From positions 29,061-93,060 of the forward strand of contig CACWSX010000019.1 in the NCBI GenBank assembly GCA_902763615.1: a DNA stretch of 64,000 nt, given 5' to 3'. This stretch comes from an uncultured Prevotellaceae bacterium. Lineage in GTDB: Bacteria; Bacteroidota; Bacteroidia; Bacteroidales; Bacteroidaceae. This document shows, one piece after another, positions 9,858-16,641 of this stretch; position 1 is the first letter of the stretch, and every line of letters begins with the position of its first letter. The notes under the pieces were generated by a model. The model was not told where the DNA came from, searched no databases, and saw only the letters and a program-made list of their open reading frames with translations. A program made the translations under genes and the position numbers.

Positions 9858-11036
9858 ATGGAGGTTAATTTCATCAGGATCAACAAGAAGTTGCTGCCGC
9901 TAAGCTGGTTATATGGCTGGGGCGTAAAGTTCAGAAACATGCTCTTTGAGATGAATATTCTGAAGAGCAAGTCGTATGCTGTGCCCGTCATCGCCGTAGG
10001 CAATATCACTGTTGGCGGCACGGGGAAGACGCCCCATGTTGAATACCTCATCCGTCTGTTAAAAGACCAATTCAGTGTTGCCATGCTCAGTCGAGGCTAC
10101 AAACGCAAGAGCAGCGGATATGTATTAGCCACAGCCGACACGCCAATGACTAAGATTGGCGACGAGCCCTACCAGATCAAGCAGAAATATCCAACTGTAA
10201 CGGTGGCTGTGGATACCAAACGCACACGAGGTATTGAACATTTGATTCATGACGACGGTACGAACATGACGGATGTGATCATACTCGACGACGCTTTTCA
10301 ACATCGTTATGTCAAGCCTGGCGTGAATATCCTGCTCGTAGACTATCATCGGTCTATCATCTACGACGAGTTGATGCCTGCAGGACGCTTGCGTGAGCCT
10401 CTGAAAGGCAAGGACCGAGCAGATATTGTGATTGTAACCAAGTGCCCGAAGGATCTGAAGCCAATGGATTTCCGCGTGCTCACCAAGCAGATGAATCTTT
10501 ATCCCTATCAGCAATTGTTCTTTACAACACTCGAATACGGCCAAATGAAGTCCATGTTCCAGACCACAAAAGATTCATCCCTATCGCTTGAGGATCTAAA
10601 GAGCACCCATGTGTTGCTTTTGACTGGTATTGCAGCGCCCAAACAGATTTATTATGATGTCAAGCCTCATGCGACAAGCATCAACTCTCTGGCATACAGC
10701 GACCATCACATCTTTAAGCAAAAGGATATTCATCACATCAACGAGGTTTTTGCTAGTATGCCATCGCCAAAGGTTATCATCACCACAGAGAAAGACATGG
10801 TAAGATTGGAAACCGTCGAAGGACTAAGCGACGAGGTCAGAAGCAGTCTTTATGTCCTTCCTGTCAGAATCAGCTTCATGTTGGATGGAGAAGCAACGTT
10901 TAACGAAAATATCATTGGTTATGTACGAAAAAATTCAAGAAACAGCATCTTGGCTAAAGGCAAGAATGACCACAAGTCCAAAGACAGCGATCATTCTGGG
11001 AACCGGCCTCGGACAATTAGCTTCAGAAATAACTGA
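9858..11036 (+). CDS. lpxK: Tetraacyldisaccharide 4'-kinase LpxK
   Basis: LpxK phosphorylates the 4' position of the lipid A disaccharide at the inner membrane. The P-loop is clear near residue 53 (GNITVGGTGKTPHVEYL), followed by SRGYKRKSSGYV and the DDAFQHRYVKPGVNILLVDY segment typical of the family. The start is the ATG at 9858; a TTG one codon upstream is also possible. The protein has 392 residues, slightly longer than the usual 330-380 because of a basic C-terminal tail (KNDHKSKDSDHSGN). That tail is encoded in the 116-base overlap with punA (10921-11036), read in another frame. The 4'-phosphate made here could be modified by the phosphoethanolamine transferase/PAP2 pair near 22-24 kb. 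Confidence 0.92.
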   Translation: MEVNFIRINKKLLPLSWLYGWGVKFRNMLFEMNILKSKSYAVPVIAVGNITVGGTGKTPHVEYLIRLLKDQFSVAMLSRGYKRKSSGYVLATADTPMTKIGDEPYQIKQKYPTVTVAVDTKRTRGIEHLIHDDGTNMTDVIILDDAFQHRYVKPGVNILLVDYHRSIIYDELMPAGRLREPLKGKDRADIVIVTKCPKDLKPMDFRVLTKQMNLYPYQQLFFTTLEYGQMKSMFQTTKDSSLSLEDLKSTHVLLLTGIAAPKQIYYDVKPHATSINSLAYSDHHIFKQKDIHHINEVFASMPSPKVIITTEKDMVRLETVEGLSDEVRSSLYVLPVRISFMLDGEATFNENIIGYVRKNSRNSILAKGKNDHKSKDSDHSGNRPRTISFRNN

Positions 11037-11793
11037 TAAGACAGAGTATCCTTATTCTGAGATTCCCAACTTCCCCGTATCTACAGTAGAAGGCCATAGT
11101 GGCAAACTGATTTTCGGTAAGCTCGGGGGTGTTGACATCCTCGCTATGCAGGGTCGTTTCCACTTCTACGAGGGCTACTCGATGAAGGATGTGACATTCC
11201 CTGTACGTGTGATGTACGAACTGGGAATCAAGACGCTTTTTGTCTCCAATGCCTCAGGTGGCATGAACGAGCATTTCCATGTGGGCGACATCATGATTAT
11301 CACCGACCACATCAATTTCTTCCCCGAGCATCCACTCCGTGGAAAGAACTTCCCCACAGGTCCACGTTTCCCGGATATGCATGAGCCCTATGATCAAAAG
11401 CTTATCAAATTGGCCACAATGATAGCCAGTGAGAAAAAGATACGCGTCAGATACGGTGTTTATGTCGGCGTGCAAGGTCCGACTTTTGAGACACCTGCAG
11501 AATATAAGATGTACCACATATTAGGCGGTGATGCCGTAGGCATGTCTACCGTTCCCGAAGTCATTGTGGCCCGCCACTGTGGCATACGTGTCTTCGGCGT
11601 TTCTGTCATCACCGACCTTGGTGGATTCGATGTCCCAGTAGAGGTGAGCCATGAGGAAGTACAGAATGCTGCCAACAAGGCACAGCCTTTAATGACAGAA
11701 ATCATGCGGGAGATGATTGTGCGTTCTGAACAAGTGGAGAGCACCTCAAAAGAGAAATTTAATACGAATCACCCGACAGAAGAATGGAAATAG
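10921..11793 (+). CDS. punA: Purine nucleoside phosphorylase (trimeric PNP family)
   Basis: This enzyme cleaves inosine and guanosine with phosphate to give base and ribose-1-phosphate. The start at 10921 (MYEKIQETASWL) matches the family N-terminus; a longer frame from 10852 would only add lpxK-antiphase sequence. Visible motifs are ILGTGLGQLA (phosphate loop), VEGHSGKLIFG, MQGRFHFYEGYS and the active-site VSNASGGMN. A late block GGDAVGMSTVPEVIVARHCG carries the substrate-recognition residues. The 290-residue length is usual. The gene overlaps lpxK by 116 bases and thiL by 10 bases, implying tight translational coupling. Confidence 0.93.
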   Translation: MYEKIQETASWLKARMTTSPKTAIILGTGLGQLASEITDKTEYPYSEIPNFPVSTVEGHSGKLIFGKLGGVDILAMQGRFHFYEGYSMKDVTFPVRVMYELGIKTLFVSNASGGMNEHFHVGDIMIITDHINFFPEHPLRGKNFPTGPRFPDMHEPYDQKLIKLATMIASEKKIRVRYGVYVGVQGPTFETPAEYKMYHILGGDAVGMSTVPEVIVARHCGIRVFGVSVITDLGGFDVPVEVSHEEVQNAANKAQPLMTEIMREMIVRSEQVESTSKEKFNTNHPTEEWK

Positions 11794-12887
11794 CAACACT
11801 TGGTGAGTTCGGTCTCATTGACCGCCTTACAAAAGATATAGAAATTAAGAATGAGAGTACTAAGTACGGCGTGGGCGATGACTGCGCCGTACTCAGTTAT
11901 CCGGACAAGGAGGTACTGGTCACTACAGATTTGCTGATGGAAGGTGTGCATTTCGACCTGACTTACATCGATCTGAAACACCTCGGTTACAAGAGTGCGA
12001 TGGTAAATATCAGCGATGTGTTTGCCATGAACGGCACCCCTCGCCAGATAACAGTATCACTCGCCCTGAGTAAACGTTTCACGGTCGAGGATATGGAAGA
12101 TTTCTACGCTGGTCTGCGTCTGGCCTGCGATAAATGGCATGTGGATATTGTCGGCGGCGACACCACCTCATCGTATACAGGCCTCGCCATCAGCATTACC
12201 TGCATCGGTGAGGCTCGTAAAGAAGACATCGTTTATCGCAACGGTGCCAGGAACACCGATCTTGTCTGTGTCAGCGGAGATTTAGGGGCTGCCTATATGG
12301 GATTGCAATTGCTGGAACGCGAGAAGAGCGTGTATTATGGACAGATCAACGACCTCCAGAAGAGAATTGCTGAAGCCAAAGCGGCTGGCGACGAGCAAAA
12401 AGTCGCAACGCTCAATACCCAACTCTCAACTTTCAACTTCCAACCTGATTTCAGCGGCAAGGAATATCTGTTACAGCGCCAGCTACAAACCGAAGCACGA
12501 GGCGATATCGTCGAGAAACTCCGCGAGGCAGGCATTCGTCCGACAGCTATGATGGATATTAGCGACGGACTCTCCTCTGAGTTGATGCACATCTGCAAAC
12601 AGTCTGGAGTTGGCTGCCGTATCTTCGAAAAGAATATCCCCATCGACTATCAGACAGCCGTAATGGCAGAGGAAATGAACATGAATGTGACTACTTGTGC
12701 TCTCAATGGCGGCGAGGACTACGAGCTGCTGTTTACTGTGCCTATTGGGGACCATGAGAAGATTGAACAAATTGAAGGAGTCAAGATGATTGGACACATC
12801 ACGGAAGAAAAATACGGCAGGCTGCTCGTAACCCGTGATAATCAGGAGTTTGAACTCAAAGCGCAGGGTTGGAATCCACTTCACTAG
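11784..12887 (+). CDS. thiL: Thiamine-monophosphate kinase ThiL, with a repeat-containing insertion
   Basis: ThiL phosphorylates thiamine monophosphate to the active diphosphate. Motifs include GVGDDCAVL, TTDLLMEGVHFD, YKSAMVNISDVFAMNG, VGGDTTSS and MMDISDGLSSEL. The product has 367 residues, about 20-30 more than most homologues. The extra length lies at residues about 187-222 (QINDLQKRIAEAKAAGDEQ onward) and looks like a short coiled coil. Its end (TLNTQLSTFNFQ) is encoded by a CTCAAC-type tandem repeat at 12411-12444. The insert falls between otherwise conserved blocks, so activity is probably kept. It starts 10 bases inside punA. No TPP riboswitch is seen. Confidence 0.92.
   Translation: MEIATLGEFGLIDRLTKDIEIKNESTKYGVGDDCAVLSYPDKEVLVTTDLLMEGVHFDLTYIDLKHLGYKSAMVNISDVFAMNGTPRQITVSLALSKRFTVEDMEDFYAGLRLACDKWHVDIVGGDTTSSYTGLAISITCIGEARKEDIVYRNGARNTDLVCVSGDLGAAYMGLQLLEREKSVYYGQINDLQKRIAEAKAAGDEQKVATLNTQLSTFNFQPDFSGKEYLLQRQLQTEARGDIVEKLREAGIRPTAMMDISDGLSSELMHICKQSGVGCRIFEKNIPIDYQTAVMAEEMNMNVTTCALNGGEDYELLFTVPIGDHEKIEQIEGVKMIGHITEEKYGRLLVTRDNQEFELKAQGWNPLH
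12411..12444. repeat. CTCAACTTTCAACT-type tandem repeat inside thiL
   Basis: Degenerate 7-10 base units (CTCAATACCCAACTCTCAAC and onward) are read in frame in the insertion of ThiL. Confidence 0.65.
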
Positions 12888-12888
12888 T

Positions 12889-12917
12889 GAATTGTGAATA
12901 GTGAACAGCGAATAGTT
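12889..12917. repeat. GTGAATAGTGAACA-type tandem repeat after thiL
   Basis: Three imperfect 10-11 base units (GTGAATTGTGAATAGTGAAC and AGCGAATAG) lie just after the thiL stop. A similar tract encodes part of the DUF2490 signal peptide at 50447-50477. Confidence 0.6.
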
Positions 12918-12940
12918 TTTTGAAAAAAGTTCAGAAAAAA

Positions 12941-12972
12941 TTTGGTAGGTTCAAAAAAAAGCAGTACCTTTG
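12941..12972 (+). promoter_or_regulatory. Promoter of tRNA-Phe
   Basis: TTTG (12941-12944), 20 bases, TACCTTTG (12965-12972) followed by CACCC, matching the promoters of the other two tRNAs in the window. Confidence 0.85.
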
Positions 12973-13006
12973 CACCCGCAAACGAAAGGAATGCAGTTGA
13001 CACAAT

Positions 13007-13079
13007 GGTGCCTTAGCTCAGTTGGTAGAGCATCGGACTGAAAATCCGTGTGTCCCCGGTTCGATTCCTGGAGGTACCA
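13007..13079 (+). tRNA. tRNA-Phe (GAA)
   Basis: The 73-base cloverleaf has acceptor arms GGTGCCT / AGGTACC with one G-U pair, the anticodon stem CGGA / TCCG around CTGAAAA (anticodon GAA), the T arm GGTTCGATTCC, and discriminator A at 13079. CCA is not encoded. Confidence 0.95.
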
Positions 13080-13119
13080 CTCCTCCTTTCATTAGCCCGG
13101 GCAAATAGTCACAACTATA

Positions 13120-13151
13120 TTTGCCCATCTCCAAAAAAGTTCTTACCTTTG
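13120..13151 (+). promoter_or_regulatory. Promoter of the histidine phosphatase gene
   Basis: TTTG (13120-13123), 20 bases, TACCTTTG (13144-13151). The TTTG lies in the right arm of a 9-base inverted repeat (GGGCAAATA at 13099, TATTTGCCC at 13118), so ending of the tRNA transcript and starting of this one may overlap. Confidence 0.8.
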
Positions 13152-13174
13152 CACCATATTATATATAATAAGGT

Positions 13175-14461
13175 ATGAAACATTTCATTATTCTATTAGC
13201 AGCAGCCGCCATGGCCGTATCTGCTACAGCCCAGACAGCACGTGAGGAAATCAAGGCCAATAAGTATTTATCCGGCAGTCAGTATCTGGATTATAACCGC
13301 CGATTGCCTGACAAACCCCTTACCCCCGCCCCCAAGGGTTATGAGCCCTATTATATGAGTCACTACGGCCGTCATGGTTCCCGCTGGCTCATCAGCGACA
13401 ATAGCTATACTGGTCCAAGAGACATCCTCCGCGAAGCTAAGGATCAGGGGAAGTTGACACCGTTTGGCGAAGAAGTACTAAAAAAGATCGAAGCCTTCGA
13501 ACCGACATCGGTGAAACGATTGGGCGACCTCTCTACCGTCGGTGAGCGCCAGCATCATGGCATCGGTAAACGAATGACTGAGAATTTCCCAGAGATCTTC
13601 AAGGCTAAGAACGTGCCCATCGACGCCCGTTCAACAACCGTCAACCGCTGTATCCTATCGATGATTGCCGAATGTGAGGAATTTGCCGCTGCCAACCCCA
13701 CGGCCCGTTTTCACAATGATGTCAGCGAGTCGTTGCAATACTATCTGAACCAGCCCTGGGATGGATTGGTCAAGGAAACAGGCAACGATGGCAAACTACG
13801 CAGAGAGACTTTCCGTGACAAATACACGCACCCCGAACGTCTGATGAAAGCACTCTTCAACGACCAGCAGTGGGTGTTCAGCAACCTGCGTGCTGGTTCC
13901 TTCATGCGCAGTCTCTTCGAGATTGCCACCAACATGCAGAGTCATGATACAGACATCGAACTCTTCTCCATCTTCACTGAAGAAGAAATATATGACCTCT
14001 GGAAACAGAACAACATCGCCTGGTACATTGCCTACGGGCCTGCTCCCCTTACTAAAGGTATCATGCCCTTCAGCCAGCGCAACCTGTTGAAGAATATCAT
14101 TGAAACAGCCGACACTGTCACTCAGACACAGGCCACCCTCCGTTTCGGCCATGAAGTCTGCGTGATGCCACTCGCCTGTCTACTGGAACTTGACAATTGT
14201 GCCGTACAAGTAGAAAACCTTGATGAACTCGACAAATATTGGCAGAATTACAAGATCTTCCCCATGGGTTGTAACATTCAGCTCATCTTCTACCGCCCGA
14301 AGAAAAACAAGGAGGGCGATATCCTTGTCAAGGCACTGCTGAACGAGCGCGAGGCCAAGATGCCTGTAGCCACCGATCAGTACCCTTATTACAAATGGAG
14401 TGATCTGCGTCAGTATTATCTCGACAAACTCAGCAAGTTCGACGCTATGAATAAAAAATAA
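13175..14461 (+). CDS. Secreted histidine-type phosphatase (MINPP/phytase-like)
   Basis: The N-terminal signal MKHFIILLAAAAMAVSATAQ is cleaved near residue 20, so the enzyme is periplasmic or outer-surface. The histidine phosphatase signature is YYMSHYGRHGSRW with H67 as the nucleophile. A later FGHEVCVMPL (H326, E327) supplies the proton-donor motif in the HE rather than HD form, as in multiple inositol-polyphosphate phosphatases of gut Bacteroides. It probably removes phosphate from inositol phosphates such as phytate, but substrate is inferred. At 428 residues it matches the family. It is followed 6 bases later by a pantothenate kinase, so both come from the promoter at 13120-13151. Confidence 0.85.
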   Translation: MKHFIILLAAAAMAVSATAQTAREEIKANKYLSGSQYLDYNRRLPDKPLTPAPKGYEPYYMSHYGRHGSRWLISDNSYTGPRDILREAKDQGKLTPFGEEVLKKIEAFEPTSVKRLGDLSTVGERQHHGIGKRMTENFPEIFKAKNVPIDARSTTVNRCILSMIAECEEFAAANPTARFHNDVSESLQYYLNQPWDGLVKETGNDGKLRRETFRDKYTHPERLMKALFNDQQWVFSNLRAGSFMRSLFEIATNMQSHDTDIELFSIFTEEEIYDLWKQNNIAWYIAYGPAPLTKGIMPFSQRNLLKNIIETADTVTQTQATLRFGHEVCVMPLACLLELDNCAVQVENLDELDKYWQNYKIFPMGCNIQLIFYRPKKNKEGDILVKALLNEREAKMPVATDQYPYYKWSDLRQYYLDKLSKFDAMNKK

Positions 14462-14467
14462 AAAAAT

Positions 14468-15307
14468 ATGGGAATCATTATTGGAATCGACGTGGGCATC
14501 TCCACGACAAAGATTGTAGGTATCAAGAACAACAAGGTTTCTGCTCCTATCCGTATTACAGCCGCCGACCCCATCACTTCGCTCTATGGTGCCTTCGGCA
14601 AATATCTGCACGACAATGACATTGATTTGAGCGACGTAGAGCATGTGATGCTCACGGGTGTGGGGGCCGCATATATCGACCAGCCTATCTATGGTCTGCC
14701 CACCAGCAAATCTCAGGAATTCATCGCTGATGGTTTGGGCGCCCGATTTGAATCAAAGCTTGATCATACCATCGTAGTTTCAATGGGTACAGGAACCTCG
14801 TTTGTAAAATGCGATGGTGAAGAGATGAAGCACATTGGCGGTATCGGCGTAGGTGGAGGTACATTGGCCGGACTGGCCCGTATCATGCTCAACACCAGCG
14901 ACATCGCACAGGTGGCAACTCTCGCCAAGCAAGGCAATATCCGTAATATCGACCTGACCATCGGCGACATCAGCCCCCAGCCGCTGCCTGGACTGCCGAT
15001 GGATACCACCGCCTCGAATTTTGCCCGTGCGCAGAGCGATGCTTCGAAGGAAGACATTGCTGCCGGCATCATCAAGATGGTGCTCCAGAGTATCGGCTCC
15101 GCTGCGTGGCTGGCCTCCCTAGGCAGCGACATCCGCGACTTCGTGCTCATCGGCAACCTCTCGCTACTGCCCCAGTGCAAGGAGGTTTTTCCTGCCCTCG
15201 AGAAACTGTACGATATCCGCTTCCACATTCCGAAGTATTCTCAGTATTGTACGGCTATAGGTGCCGCACTTGATTACGTAATAAATTTTAACAAAGGGCG
15301 CGTTTAG
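14468..15307 (+). CDS. coaW: Type II pantothenate kinase
   Basis: The enzyme phosphorylates pantothenate in the first step of coenzyme A synthesis. The 279-residue product has the actin-like ATPase fold: GIDVGISTTKIVGI at the N-terminus, VSMGTGTSFV in the middle and GGIGVGGGTLAGLARI. These are the marks of type II (eukaryote-like, CoaW) rather than CoaA or CoaX kinases. It starts 6 bases after the phosphatase gene, so the two are probably co-transcribed. Its stop codon lies inside the terminator hairpin at 15293-15319. Confidence 0.88.
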   Translation: MGIIIGIDVGISTTKIVGIKNNKVSAPIRITAADPITSLYGAFGKYLHDNDIDLSDVEHVMLTGVGAAYIDQPIYGLPTSKSQEFIADGLGARFESKLDHTIVVSMGTGTSFVKCDGEEMKHIGGIGVGGGTLAGLARIMLNTSDIAQVATLAKQGNIRNIDLTIGDISPQPLPGLPMDTTASNFARAQSDASKEDIAAGIIKMVLQSIGSAAWLASLGSDIRDFVLIGNLSLLPQCKEVFPALEKLYDIRFHIPKYSQYCTAIGAALDYVINFNKGRV

Positions 15308-15319
15308 ACTGCGCCCTTT
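15293..15319 (+). terminator. Terminator overlapping the coaW stop
   Basis: AAAGGGCGC (15293-15301) pairs with GCGCCCTTT (15311-15319) across a 9-base loop. The following T run is short. Confidence 0.65.
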
Positions 15320-15321
15320 CT

Positions 15322-15367
15322 ACGCCCTAGATACGCCCTTGATACTCCCTTGATACTCCCTTGATAC
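15322..15367. repeat. 11-base tandem repeat, four copies
   Basis: ACGCCCTAGAT, ACGCCCTTGAT, ACTCCCTTGAT and ACTCCCTTGAT follow one another exactly, then AC. They lie between convergent coaW and the MFS gene. Confidence 0.9.
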
Positions 15368-15404
15368 AATTTTCGGGGTTTGGACCTATACAAAAAGTAA
15401 AAAA

Positions 15405-16637
15405 TCAATACACAGATTCATTCAGGTTCCGCCGGAGGAAGAAGGCCTTCGTTGCAAGGAAGAAACAGGCGACACCTGCTGCATTCACGATGACAACGGT
15501 CCAGAAGGCAGCAGAATAGCCAAAGACCTCCGAGACGACGCCGCCAACGAGGATGCCGAGGCCCATACCGATATCCCAAGAAATGAGGATAGTGCTATTG
15601 GCTGTACCGCGCTGGTTGTTGTGTGCCACATTGATAGTCATGTTCTGGAAAGCCGGCCACATGTGGCCATTGCCAAGACCGATCAGCAAGGCGGAACCGT
15701 AATAGCCGAGAATCATTGACCATTGAGCATTGACCATTGAACATTGTGCCAACGTCGGCATCAGAACAAATAGGGTATAGCCAACGAGCGAGATCACCAT
15801 ACCTTCGCCGGCATTATGCGTCACTCGCCCATTGCGCAGGGCCTTTCCTCCCTGTAAACGACTCAATATCAACCCCACGGAGCAAAGCATGAAATAAGTG
15901 CCAGTGCCACCCGTGATGCCCATCACTTCCTTGCCGTAGATGGCGAGATAATTGCTCAGCACCCCGAAACTGAAGCCAAATGCCACCATATTCAGGCCCA
16001 ACAACCATCCCCTCACCAAGAAGAAGCGGTCCCAGGAGAATTTCGATTTGTTCTTCACAATCGCTTTCACATCCAGCCTCACCGTTGCATCCACGATCCA
16101 CCCCGCACAAGCGACAACGAGCGCGAGCCAGAACAACAGCTCGAAACTCTGCGTGTATTTATAGATAAAGATACCTATTGTCGGGGCAATGGCCATGGCG
16201 AGGTTATTGCTCAAGCCATAATAGCCGATGCCCTCCGTGCGCCGGCTTGACGGGAGCACGTCGATGGCCACCGTGGAGTTCGACACGGTGAGGGCCCCGA
16301 AAGGTCCGCCGTGCAAGGTCCTGACAATCGTGAACAGCAACAAGGTAGAGGCCGCCAGATACCCCGCAAAGAAGATGGCAAACGCGCCAAAGCTGATCAT
16401 CAATACCGCCTTGCGGGGAAAGGCATCGACCACATACCCACTAAAAGGTCGGAACAACAAAGCCGTGATGGTATAGCCTGAAAGCACCAGGCCGATCACG
16501 TCCTTTGTTGCTCCGAAATGTTCACTCAGATAGAGCGGCAGCAGTGGTGTGAGGATGTAGAAGGCGAAAAATAGCGTGAAGTTCGCCACCATCACCTTGC
16601 AATAGTTCCTATTCCATAGCCGCTCCCGCTCCATCAA
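15405..16637 (-). CDS. MFS transporter
   Basis: This 410-residue inner-membrane protein has about 12 hydrophobic segments and the MFS loop motif between helices 2 and 3 (GYVVDAFPRKAVLMISF). It resembles the YfcJ/sugar-efflux type MFS carriers, but the substrate cannot be read from the sequence. It ends the minus-strand cluster esterase-GH3-MFS, starting 4 bases after the GH3 stop, so import of released xylose or xylo-oligosaccharides is a reasonable inference. Residues about 298-308 (AQCSMVNAQWS) are encoded by a CATTGAC heptamer repeat that seems to be an in-frame insertion at the start of a membrane helix. Confidence 0.85.
   Translation of the reverse strand: MMERERLWNRNYCKVMVANFTLFFAFYILTPLLPLYLSEHFGATKDVIGLVLSGYTITALLFRPFSGYVVDAFPRKAVLMISFGAFAIFFAGYLAASTLLLFTIVRTLHGGPFGALTVSNSTVAIDVLPSSRRTEGIGYYGLSNNLAMAIAPTIGIFIYKYTQSFELLFWLALVVACAGWIVDATVRLDVKAIVKNKSKFSWDRFFLVRGWLLGLNMVAFGFSFGVLSNYLAIYGKEVMGITGGTGTYFMLCSVGLILSRLQGGKALRNGRVTHNAGEGMVISLVGYTLFVLMPTLAQCSMVNAQWSMILGYYGSALLIGLGNGHMWPAFQNMTINVAHNNQRGTANSTILISWDIGMGLGILVGGVVSEVFGYSAAFWTVVIVNAAGVACFFLATKAFFLRRNLNESVY
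15714..15746. repeat. CATTGAC heptamer repeat inside the MFS gene
   Basis: CATTGAC, CATTGAG, CATTGAC, CATTGAA and CATTG form 4.7 units of 7 bases. The 33-base total equals exactly 11 codons, so it is frame-neutral. Confidence 0.9.
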
Positions 16638-16641
16638 ACAA

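Noticed and set aside
11784-12000. TPP riboswitch for thiL
   Set aside because: thiL starts inside punA, so there is no leader and no THI-box sequence.
15322-15367. Possible CRISPR-like array
   Set aside because: The 11-base units are directly adjacent with no spacers.
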